This document shows positions 15,301 to 21,850 of a stretch of 64,000 nt of DNA, in pieces. A model generated the notes under the pieces. It searched no databases, was not told where the DNA came from, and was given only the letters and a program-made list of their open reading frames with translations. Origin of the DNA: Podarcis raffonei (lineage: Eukaryota > Chordata > Lepidosauria > Squamata > Lacertidae); assembly GCF_027172205.1 (NCBI RefSeq), contig NC_070616.1:13196001-13260000 (forward strand). The letters are read 5' to 3'. A program made the translations under genes and the position numbers. Positions within the stretch are counted from its first letter, which is position 1. The number at the start of each line of letters is the position of its first letter.

Positions 15301-15567
15301 GGCCTGGCCGAGCAGCACCGACGCCGCCGGCAGCAGCGGGGACGGGGACGAGGACGGCAGAGAGGCCGCCGACGGAGGTGCCGAGGGCCGGGCGGCGGCC
15401 GGTGAGGAAGAGGACGAGGAGGCCGCCGCCGTCTCCATGGCGCCCGGCGAGGAGGCCTCCCTGGCGGCGCTGCCGCTATTCCGGGCCCCTCCTGCGGCGG
15501 CGGCGGCGCAGGGCGCCGTTTCCTCCTCCTCCTCCTCGCCCTCGCTGTGGCTGCCCACGTTCCCCAT
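183..15567 (-). CDS. ZZEF1: ZZEF1, 5' part (six coding exons, continues past base 1)
   Basis: Zinc finger ZZ-type and EF-hand domain protein, a very large intracellular protein of poorly defined role. Coding exons, in order: 15567-14998, 7897-7753, 5975-5781, 4871-4700, 3387-3188 and 393-183. All phases join, giving 497 codons plus 2 nt. I recognise it from remembered vertebrate ZZEF1 sequence: EALKNSSGANLQGELSHVIR, the DOC/APC10 stretch with MPQQVTVAVGR and HIPSNVTGYVTLLENAN, and INIKRCLSDGCDTRIHGLRA. Domains seen: low-complexity N-terminus (about 1-190), EF-hand loop DPEGDGTVDVEN (about 195-206), DOC/APC10 domain (about 310-475). The ZZ fingers and C-terminal part lie outside the window. 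All six introns show GT-AG ends. Identification is very secure; the start codon is likely. Confidence 0.96.
546..681. mobile_element. hAT-like palindromic MITE
   Basis: Terminal inverted repeats caggcataggcaaac and gtttgcctatgcctg enclose an internally palindromic 136-bp unit. Flanks gtgtatag and gtgtagca resemble an 8-bp target duplication that has drifted. A related fragment lies at about 12686-12750, and a similar inverted motif at 6110-6205. Confidence 0.7.
1126..1468 (+). mobile_element. L1 LINE 3' fragment
   Basis: The start translates as NLRFQQGLALPD, matching the GFALPDL region of L1 ORF2 seen in the full element at 34-38 kb. An AT-rich 3' UTR, an aataaaa signal and a poly(A) run ending near 1468 follow. 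A possible target duplication agacatgt occurs on both sides. Confidence 0.6.
1578..1783. mobile_element. Mariner-like MITE remnant
   Basis: It starts cagtggtacctcggctctcg and ends with the rough complement cgttcgagaactgagg. It belongs to the same broad family as the cagtggtacctcggg MITEs found further along. Confidence 0.6.
2098..2285 (+). mobile_element. tRNA-derived SINE
   Basis: A box-A-like tagtggttttgagtgctgga, a box-B-like ggcttcaaat, the body cactgggcgatcttgggcc, gttgtgaggataaaatgg and an A-rich tail are the usual order of a tRNA-derived SINE common in squamates. Other copies lie at about 6930-7150 (+), 16290-16515 (-) and 19530-19680 (+). Confidence 0.7.
3188..3387 (-). CDS. ZZEF1: ZZEF1 coding exon 5 (DOC/APC10 domain)
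   Basis: Acceptor CCTTCCAG|TTTAAAG and donor CAGATGT|GTGAGT. It encodes LKMKPDVILRHLSIAVAAND, QSYMPQQVTVAVGRTASNL, then HIPSNVTGYVTLLENANIS. The donor phase (one base, T) completes a Tyr codon with exon 6. Confidence 0.95.
3490..4210 (+). mobile_element. L2-like LINE 3' end in ZZEF1 intron 4
   Basis: It carries the characteristic L2/CR1-type tail: ttataaagccctgagcaac, ctctgtggaaccctctgaca, cgcctgctgaaaac and a terminal ggtacagaaatatggttata. A second short tail of this kind lies at about 4370-4485. I see nothing else in the intron (3388-4699). Confidence 0.6.
4700..4871 (-). CDS. ZZEF1: ZZEF1 coding exon 4 (start of DOC/APC10 domain)
   Basis: Acceptor CTTTACAG|AATGCC and donor ATACG|GTGAGC. 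It encodes CPSDLNGNQELDKLK, then CYTHIETSSNSADIDKMTNG and SSFWQSDGSARSHWIR. The FWQSDG...HWIR pattern is the typical entry of a DOC/APC10 jelly-roll fold. No long open frame exposes this exon; it was found by phase and homology. Confidence 0.94.
4872..5780. other. ZZEF1: ZZEF1 intron 3, no recognised element
   Basis: Ordinary intronic sequence. I found no repeat family, conserved frame or RNA structure that I could name. Confidence 0.6.
5781..5975 (-). CDS. ZZEF1: ZZEF1 coding exon 3
   Basis: Acceptor TCTCAAG|GTTTTG and donor AAAAAG|GTATTG. It encodes FVDIFSELNERLSLHAFMI, then RFLHRHRIASTVIPYPVLE and FNNICTMRSSVLKDSLD. This links the EF-hand to the DOC domain. Confidence 0.95.
6930..7150 (+). 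mobile_element. tRNA-derived SINE in ZZEF1 intron 2
   Basis: It begins tggtgtggtgcagtggctaa, has the degenerate box B ctctgaatcttgcc, and ends actatgaatatttgg plus attattatta. It is a diverged copy of the SINE at 2098. The rest of intron 2 (5976-7752) also holds a palindromic MITE relative at 6110-6205. Confidence 0.6.
7497..7640 (-). mobile_element. tRNA-derived SINE (minus)
   Basis: On the minus strand it reads tagctcgttggtagagca (box A) and aagttcaacctctggcat (box B), ending in the complement of gaagctgccttacagtg. Four further copies of this family cluster at 13.9-14.95 kb. Confidence 0.7.
7753..7897 (-). CDS. ZZEF1: ZZEF1 coding exon 2 (EF-hand)
   Basis: Acceptor CCCCTTCAG|GCTTTT and donor CCCAG|GTAAG. 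It encodes AFAQFDPEGDGTVDVEN, an EF-hand loop with acidic residues at loop positions 1, 3, 5 and 9 and Gly at 6, then the conserved MLEALKNSSGANLQGE region. It is entered in phase 0 from exon 1 and leaves one base for exon 3. Confidence 0.95.
8577..8675 (+). repeat. Interspersed repeat fragment (catctggttggcc type)
   Basis: It contains gagaacaggatgctggact and tgatccagcaggct, a common squamate repeat tail that also occurs at about 25090-25170, 42250-42345, 58435-58535 and 59340-59425. I cannot name the family. Confidence 0.5.
9715..9935 (+). mobile_element. L2-like LINE 3' fragment
   Basis: The succession tctgaaagaccgcatccttc, cagacctgtcaagctcag and gctggaaggccctaaactgtg has the layout of an L2/CR1 3' region. 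It is old and lacks a clear tail. Confidence 0.5.
10066..10434 (-). mobile_element. Sauria-type SINE, nearly full length
   Basis: On the minus strand a tRNA-like head (ggtaaaacctcagtgcctag, box-B region near 10370) is followed by the core gggaaggtaaacggcgtttc and the Bov-B-like tail gagtcggacacgactgg. Other copies lie at 17651-17990, 22839-23055, 40818-41035, 42958-43135 and 53939-54165. Confidence 0.8.
10440..12970. other. ZZEF1: ZZEF1 intron 1, middle part
   Basis: Mostly unrecognised single-copy intron. It contains a fragment of the palindromic MITE at about 12686-12750. A segment near 11690-11790 (ccagccaggcaaaagcactt) resembles 16575-16640, so both may belong to an old repeat I cannot name. 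Confidence 0.5.
12975..13880. repeat. Degenerate tandem copies of an old reptile repeat
   Basis: The phrases cttgggagtaaacacc, gtgcattgcaaggc, cctgcactgcaa and tttcctaaaggag recur five or more times at about 100-150 bp spacing with heavy divergence. The pattern suggests an old locally duplicated retroposon tail. Confidence 0.45.
13900..14955 (-). repeat. Cluster of four copies of one tRNA-derived SINE
   Basis: Copies at about 13900-14090, 14137-14315, 14519-14740 and 14812-14955, all minus, share gctgccttata...tggagatgcc...gaa-gggacct. The third is interrupted at 14578-14625 by a Sauria SINE tail fragment (cagagtcgtctgcgactg). The last ends about 40 bp from the ZZEF1 exon 1 donor. Confidence 0.65.
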
Positions 15568-15940
15568 GGAGCGCCCGAGCCCGGCTTCCTTCTGCCGGCC
15601 GCTCCTCCTTCAGCTCGTCCCTGCGGCTTCCCTCAGGACGCCGAACTTCCGCCAAGGCGGCGTCGCAAACGCCCGCTCGCCTAGCGGCCGTTTTGCGTCA
15701 CCCGGCCGCAAAGCAGCGCCGAGGACGCTAGCGCGCGTTCAGAAGGGCTCGATTTGCGGCAGCGTCGCCCAATAAGGAGATGGGTTGTCGGCTTTGCGGC
15801 AGCGTCGCGTACGCAGCCCTTCTAGGGAGGGGAAGGAACCGTAGCCTCTATGGTTCGGAATGTTGTGGCGCGGCCGCCAAGAATTACAGTAAATACAGAA
15901 TGGGAACAGCCCCCTGGTGTCGCTTTACGGCAGTGTCGTA
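14860..15940. promoter_or_regulatory. ZZEF1: CpG-island promoter of ZZEF1
   Basis: A GC-rich, CpG-dense block spans ZZEF1 exon 1 and about 370 bp upstream; its flanks are AT-rich intron and repeats. No TATA box is evident. A 16-bp motif (tttgcggcagcgtcgc) occurs exactly at 15753-15768 and 15793-15808, and with three changes at 15924-15939. A CCAAT-like cccaata follows the first copy. Promoter activity is inferred from position and composition. Confidence 0.8.
14998..15567 (-). CDS. ZZEF1: ZZEF1 coding exon 1
   Basis: 190 codons from the ATG at 15567 (context CCATGG) to donor GAG|GTGAGC. It begins MGNVGSHS, a plausible N-myristoylation signal (Gly2, Ser6). Acidic, Ala, Ser and Gly runs dominate, with a conserved core RHHAALVRWLEERLGRGE. 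After EALEAR there is a Gly/Ala-rich stretch of about 40 residues where, from memory, the human protein has a short linker. The whole exon is inside a CpG island. Confidence 0.93.
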
Positions 15941-16110
15941 AACCCAGCCTCTATGCTGTAATAGGCATATTTATTAAAAACATAGGAAGCAACCTTATAC
16001 GTACCAAGTCAGAGAATTAGTCTATCTAGCTCAGTATTGTCTGCACCAGGTGGCCAGCCATTTTGGGCCTGAAGGCCACATTCCCTTAAGAGGGCCACAT
16101 TCCATTCAGG

Positions 16111-16200
16111 CATAGCTGTCAACTTTTCCCTTTTCTTGCGAGGAATCCTATTCGGAATAAGGGAATTTCCCTTTAAAAAAGGGAAACGTTGACAGCTATG
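16111..16200. mobile_element. 90-bp hAT MITE with perfect 8-bp target duplication
   Basis: Terminal inverted repeats catagctgtcaacttttccc and gggaaacgttgacagctatg (one mismatch) flank a short centre. The 8-bp direct repeat cattcagg lies on both sides (16103-16110 and 16201-16208), as expected for a hAT insertion. Confidence 0.85.
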
Positions 16201-16289
16201 CATTCAGGGCGGAACCAAAAGCAAAAGTGGGAGAAGCATATGCAAATTTTGCATTTGTACAATAGGCTAGTTTCTACACACATGCCTCT

Positions 16290-16515
16290 TTGATTATTAT
16301 TATTATTAATCGCATTTATAGCCCACCTTTTTCTCCAAGGTCAAGTTAACAGACATAGTTCTCCACCTCATTTTAGTCCCCACAACAACCCTGCGAGGTA
16401 GGTCAGACTGAGGGGCAGTGACTGGCTCCCAAGGTCACTCAGCCAGCTTATGGCCAAGTAATGGATTTGAACCCTGGTCTCTCCCAGGTTTTAGCCTGCC
16501 CCTCTTAACTGTTAC
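16290..16515 (-). mobile_element. tRNA-derived SINE (minus)
   Basis: Minus-strand reading gives gggttcaaatccattact (box B), then cctcgcagggttgttgtggg, and the tail complement of attattattattaatcgc. Same family as 2098-2285. Confidence 0.7.
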
Positions 16516-16929
16516 ACAAGGCTTCTGAAATCCTCTATCCAGCCAGGCAAACGATTCCGTGTCACATTTCAAGGACTCATTCCAGCCAGGCAAAAGGACT
16601 CAAGAAGGGTGCAAAGCACAACCCAAAGACTGCCAGAGTCAGAGAACAAGCAGGACCGAAGAGCAAGACCACAAGTGTTACTTATATGGAGCATCTGGAA
16701 CCCGGCTGCCCATCCAAAAAGACTCCCAGAGTGGCTTACTACAGTCCGTTGAAAACCACACAGCCCCTGTCCGACAGGCTTACAATATAAAACAAAAGCC
16801 CACAAGAAAAACGAGTATAGAATAATAGGGTGGAAATCAAACTTGGCCAGCAGTTCTTAAAATGACCAGTTGACACAGTTCAGAGGTGCCTGGGGGACGT
16901 GGTATTTTGGCAGAGCTGATGGCATGACC

Positions 16930-17650
16930 TCTGCCTCCCGTTGCTCCAGCACTAGAGCTCCCTTAGGCCTTGCTGCTCAAGCAGAATCCTAGGTGGCAGG
17001 AGAACCCTTTTTATCCCCCTCCCAGCCCAGGAGGAGCCAATGGCCAGCATGGGAGAGCCAGCCAGCGGGGAAGCTTCTTCCCTGAGAAGCTGTAGTGACA
17101 CTGCTGGCCACGTGGGGCAGTGGTCTGGTCCAGCAGCTCCCGACGCTTTACTGAGAAGCTGCAATGATGCGCCTCACCACTTGGGGCACTGCTCAGCCGT
17201 TCCCGAAACTTGTTTTATTTAACCATTCCTAACATTTTTCTCCTCGCATTTTCTAATCTCAGTAACTGACTGACCCAGGGGGTGGGGTGTGTGTTACAGG
17301 GCAAGTTTGCCAAAGATGATCAAAGTTATTGGTCATAGAAGGGGCCCTAAGAGTCATCTAGTCCATCCCCCTGCTATGCAGGACTTTTGGCACACAGTTC
17401 CCCATCCAGTTTGAAACCATGCCAGACCCTGCTTAAGCTTTGCAAATGTACTAGCAATTTGACCACCAGGTCAATCTAACTGGGTTATAAACATGACTTT
17501 ACTTAAATTGTTAAAGGATAAAGAGTTTTGATCCATGTTTTTAAAAGCATTATATGTGGCTATATCATAAGCATAAATGTATCTAATAAACATTACCTTG
17601 CTAGGTTACCAAATACAGAAGTTGGCCCTACTGCTGCTTCTTATCAGGGA
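16930..17650. repeat. Start of tandem unit 1; direct duplicate of 29668-30900
   Basis: From the shared gcctcccgttgc to ttatcag the two segments are near-identical, the second interrupted by a Bov-B insertion. Similarity begins abruptly at about 16930/29668. On the minus strand the segment has an inverted CCAAT (ccattggctcc, near 17043) and a TATA-like gataaaaagg (near 17012) at promoter-like spacing. That may be a promoter or an old LTR piece; I cannot tell which. Confidence 0.75.
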
Positions 17651-17990
17651 TAAGGTAAAGGTAATGGGACCCCTGGCCATTAGGTCCAGTCATGTTCGAC
17701 TCTGGGGTTGCGGCACTCATATTGCTTTATTGGCCGAGGGAGCCGGCGTACAGCTTCCAGGTCATGTGGCCAGCATGACTAAGCCGCTTCTGGCGAACTA
17801 GAGCAGCGCACGGAAACGCCGTTTACCTTCCCGCCGGAGCGGTACCTATTTATCTACTTGCACTTTTACATGCTTTCGAACTGCTAGGTTGGCAGGAGCT
17901 GGGACCGAGCGACGGGAGCTCACCCCGTTGCGGGGATTTGAACCGCCAACCTTCTGATTGGCAAGTCCAAGGCTCTGTGATTTAACCGAC
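17651..17990 (-). mobile_element. Sauria-type SINE
   Basis: Nearly complete: tail gagtcgaacatgactggacc, core ggaaggtaaacggcgtttcc, head with cggttcaaatccccgcaacg on the minus strand. Absent from the matching position of tandem unit 2, so it arrived after duplication or was lost there. Confidence 0.8.
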
Positions 17991-18087
17991 CTACATTAAG
18001 GAGGGGGGGGGGAATCATGGCAAGTGAACAGCGTGGAAAAAACAACCAGCCATGAAATGGCACCCATGAAACGAATACTGCCTCTTC

Positions 18088-18320
18088 CCATATGAATCGA
18101 CTTGGACCCGGCGATCATCTCCTGAGGCCCTCCTTCATGTGCCTCCTCCAGAAGTCAGGAGGTTGGCAACACAAGAACAGGTCTTTTCTGCTGTGGCTCC
18201 CCGTTTGTGGAAAGCTCTCCCCAGGAATGTTTGTCTTGCTGCTGGCAGCTTCATTCCATATCTTTAGACACCAGGCAAAAACATTCTTCTTCTCCAAGGC
18301 CTTTGGCTAATTAGAAAAAT
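18088..18320 (+). mobile_element. L2/CR1-like LINE 3' fragment
   Basis: The run gatcatctcctgaggccctc, ctgctgtggctccccgtttg and aaaacattcttcttctcc is a LINE 3' region of the L2/CR1 type. Only the last codons of the original frame are recognisable. Confidence 0.5.
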
Positions 18321-18329
18321 CTGCCTTGT

Positions 18330-19451
18330 TGTAGCACCCTGCTTGTGGTTAACGCTTAGCTGGAATGAAATATTCAACGCAGCAATAGAGAAATTAAAAT
18401 AATAATTTATTTGTCAGACAAATAAATGAGAGGCACAGTGGTATATGGTTACCAAGCTCTGGCCTGCCTTCCTGCCATTATGGCCAGCACTTATATTCCC
18501 TCAGCTCAGCCCCCTTGCTCCTCCTTTGGCTGCCTCTGTCCAATCAGCCTGGTTAAAATTCCTATTGGCTGTTTGCTAGAACCAATCATAAAAGATACAC
18601 CCATTTCCTATTACCTTTTATGGGAGACAAAGAGCTATATTTCCTTCTATTTATAATTGGCAAATAAATAGCCATTAACCTCTACAAGGCACCTTAATTA
18701 CCAGATAACCTTTTGCCCTAGACTAGGCGCCTTAACTAACATTTCATCTTTTGCCCTATTGCCCTATTCACTCCAAAACAGATGGTGGCTAATTTTATCT
18801 TTGGAGGTCATTAAGCAGAGGCTTGACAACCATATGTCAGGAGTGCTCCGATGGCGTCTCTCTGTCTGGCAGGGGTCCGGACCCAATGGCCCTCGTGGTC
18901 TATTCCAACTCTTCTATGATTCTATAATTTCTTACTTTCTAAATCCTTTGCATAATTACATTTAAGCCAATATTTCATACATATATAGTTTTTTTAGAAG
19001 AAAGGGAACTTAGTAAAAGCTAAGCTAAATTCTAAGTTTTCTCTAAATTCTCTGAAGCTTCAAAGCAGTTTCAGAGAGAGAGAGAGGCCTCTTCCCTTGG
19101 CCAGCTGCTGTTTGTATTAGCTCTTGCCCTTTTAACCTTAGGAAGATGTGGCTCAAGTTTAATGGGAGGCACTATTTGTTTTTGCAACCTTGATTGTATT
19201 CTATCATTTGTATGGTCAGTGTGACCTTTTGTTCCCAACCTGTAATTTCCTTTTACAACCCTGAGACACTGCTATAGATCAGGGGGGCCCTTGATCAAGA
19301 AGATAAACAGCTGCCAGAGTATGGTTTCTGCCTGGCATGAGAGATACAAACATTTACAAATATATATTTCTTCAAGGTCATTTTTAGAATACAGGAATCT
19401 GATCAAAATATAAGCCTTGATTAAAAATGCAGGCTATGATCAGATGCCTCA
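18330..19451 (-). mobile_element. Solo LTR fossil, family 1 (about 1.1 kb)
   Basis: A retroviral-type LTR without internal region. On the minus strand it begins TGAGGCATC and ends GGGTGCTACA, with CCAAT-like boxes, a TATA-like aatataagtg and an aataaa signal in U3-R order. A 4-bp target duplication ttgt lies at 18326-18329 and 19452-19455. A second insertion of this family lies at 33259-40479. It includes an unrelated repeat piece at about 18780-18930. Confidence 0.75.
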
Positions 19452-20558
19452 TTGTGAGCTTCGGATGAAGGGCGGTACGCAAATTTAATCAATAATAAAA
19501 TTCATAAATACAAGGCACATCGCAAATCAATAGATCGCTCAACCATTAAGCCCAGTGGGTGACTTTGGCTAAGTCAGGCTAAACTGTCATCCTAAACAAC
19601 CTCACAGGGTTGTAGCGAGGATAAAATAGGAGGGAGAGTGTGGGGTATAATTCTAATAACAGATAAATAAATAAAATAGTAATACACCAACGACAGCTGG
19701 ATCATCCCTCAAGGGTGAACAGGTAAGTGTTAAGCAGGCTCCTCAATGTCAGTTCTGTGGGTACCTTCACACTAAAGGCTTAGCAGACATCCACTGAACC
19801 TTAGGAGCATACAGTACAAATGAGAGTCCATCTCCTCCCAAGGATCAAAGCATCCAGACCAGTGTGTACAAGTTAGGACATTCTCAATGTTACCAATAGC
19901 AAGACCTTAAACTTGTCCTGTAACCCATATTACTGACTTAATTTACTCCCCACGGAATTCTGGGACCTGTAGTTCTGGGAGGGAAGGAAGGAGGCAAAAA
20001 AAAACCTTCAGAATTTTCAGCAGCCTTGCTGAACTGCAATTCCCAGAATCCTTTAGCAGGAAGCCTTTTTAAGCCGCCATAAAAACCCAAAACCGGCAAG
20101 CCTGTTTAGTTGCAGGCTTGCCGCTGTGACAAATGGAAGTTAAAGCCAGTTAGTTTGGAGCGGGTGAGTAGAGGCTGTTCTAAACAAAAATTGCCCTTTT
20201 CCCCTTATGGGGTATCCAAGAACCCATATAGAGTCCTTACATAGGTTCCCTATTGGTAGGAGAAGATAACAGAGGCCAACCAGAGAATATTGAGAAGCAA
20301 AGCAGCTAGTAAGCCTGATCTTTATTAAAGCTGTTGCAACAGGGTGCTCCCCTCACACCCAGGAGGACGGAGGAGGTACCAGAACAAAGGTGTGCCTGCC
20401 CTTATATGGTATAGACATTTTAAATTCCCTGCTCTGGAGCTCAAGACCACCCCTCCATACATCATACATACATCACAGAAGGGGTGTAACCCAAGACCAC
20501 CCCCCACAAACATCATACCTACATCACAGAAAAGGTGGTCTACAACAGAAATTTGAAT

Positions 20559-20633
20559 TACAGTGTATCTGAAGAAGTGTGCATGCACACGAACTAACTT
20601 AGTTGGTCTTTAAGGTGCTACTGGAAGGAAAAA
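20559..20633 (+). mobile_element. Short LINE-type 3' tail with target duplication
   Basis: 75 bp (cagtgtatctgaagaagtgt ... aaggtgctactggaagg) flanked by the 11-bp direct repeat gaaatttgaat at 20548-20558 and 20634-20644. Unit 2 has the empty site (near 31310). The phrase resembles Penelope-type tails, but I am not sure of the family. Confidence 0.65.
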
Positions 20634-20834
20634 GAAATTTGAATGTTATTGTTTTTCCTGTCTGCCAGTATTAAGTTGTGGGTGGACATAGCAGTTGACA
20701 CAGAGATTTCTCCAAGTGGTTCTTTATAGTAAGATGGAACTGAACTGAACTGAACAGCTCAGCCGGCCTACTTTTATAGGCAGCCGTCTGTCAACATTGT
20801 AACAACAACACCCCAGGGTTTTCCGCCTAAATTA

Positions 20835-21089
20835 CCGTATTTTTCGCTCTATAAGACGCACCAGACCATAAGACGCACCTAGGTTTTGGAGGAGGGAAAC
20901 AAGAAAAAAAATATTCTGAATCTCAGAAGCCAGAACAACAAGAGGGATCGCTGCACAGCGAAAGCAGCGATCCCTCTTGCTGTTCTGGCTTCTGGGATAG
21001 CTGCACAGCCTGCATTCGCTCCATAAGACGCACACACATTTCCCCTTACTTTTTAGGAGGGAAAAAGTCTTATAGAGCAAAAAATACGG
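20835..21089. mobile_element. 255-bp MITE (ataagacgcac family) with TA target duplication
   Basis: Inverted ends ccgtatttttcgctctataa and ttatagagcaaaaaatacgg. Flanking TA pairs lie at 20833-20834 and 21090-21091, and the empty site aaattaacttacg is preserved in unit 2 near 31503. The centre is a long hairpin built on gagggatcgctgcac and its complement. Confidence 0.85.
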
Positions 21090-21739
21090 TAACTTACGTG
21101 GACCTGAGTGAAAACTATATACACAATTCCCCCTGGTGGCCAGGGTAAGAACATCAACACATAACACCCAGGTTATCTGATAATGCCTTATCTGATTGCC
21201 TTTCCTGGTAGTCTGCCCATTCCTTTGAGATGGTGATTTCCCAATTCCTGAGACAAAGGAAAGCTTCCCTCACCCCCCTACTCCTCCTTCTCCTCACAGA
21301 GAAAACATTTCGTCAGTTTGGGAGTCAAAATGGTTTCAGGATGGTCTTCCTGTGCTGCTCCAGACATGTGGTCCACATATCTATGTATGTGCTTGGTTGG
21401 TACATTTATGAACATTTATTAAATATATAAGACCTTAATTTTTTATTACAAGGCTGCCTTAGAGGGATTTCAGAGCTGAATCCTTTGCTTCTTGGCTGCA
21501 GAAAAGCAAGTCTGAGAAATACGGTAATTAGCATTGCACAGTCAGCATTCTGAAAGAGGCAGGCTTCTTTCCGGTGCCAAAGTTCACTACGCTACAGGAA
21601 AACGGGGACATTACTTCTCTCTTAAACATTTAAAAGCGCTACAATAAATTACTTCACTGTTAAAACATTTAAAAACACACAAAGGCAGACCAGTGTCCCT
21701 AGGAAGTTGCAGAAGTTGCAAGCTGTGCTCCGTGAAACC

Positions 21740-21850
21740 ATGGCCACTCGTCTGTTTGAGGACAGGGCTCACGCTGCTATTTATCAAAAATACAGGTTTT
21801 CCCCGCAGCAGAACCTACAGGGCGTGATCTTCTCGTACCTGGAAGAAAAG
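21740..21850 (+). CDS. Methyltransferase A exon 1
   Basis: 37 codons from ATG (context accATGG) to donor AAG|GTAAGA. Encodes MATRLFEDRAHAAIYQKYRF then SPQQNLQGVIFSYLEEK. An upstream in-frame ATG at 21707 is poorly conserved between copies, so the ATG at 21740 is preferred. Confidence 0.9.

Larger units (their letters stand above)
20176..21430 (-). mobile_element. Solo LTR fossil, family 2, upstream of copy A
   Basis: On the minus strand a long U3 leads to a TATA-like accatataagggc, an aataaag signal (complement near 20325) and an end TTTAGAACA. The 5' limit is uncertain. It is interrupted by a 255-bp MITE and a 75-bp LINE tail. Relatives: 24335-25066 (+), 31084-31845 (-, partial), 45480-46152 (+) and 51170-51855 (-). 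No gag, pol or env remains seen. Confidence 0.65.

Noticed and set aside
14903-15775. 290-codon plus-strand frame across the CpG island, and two other long plus frames there
   Set aside because: They are mirror frames of GC-rich ZZEF1 exon 1; composition is Pro/Ala/Arg-rich with no family match, and the minus-strand exon explains the region.
17000-17050. CCAAT plus TATA-like pair on the minus strand as a gene promoter
   Set aside because: No exon or frame follows in either copy (also near 29760); recorded only as a feature of the duplicated segment.
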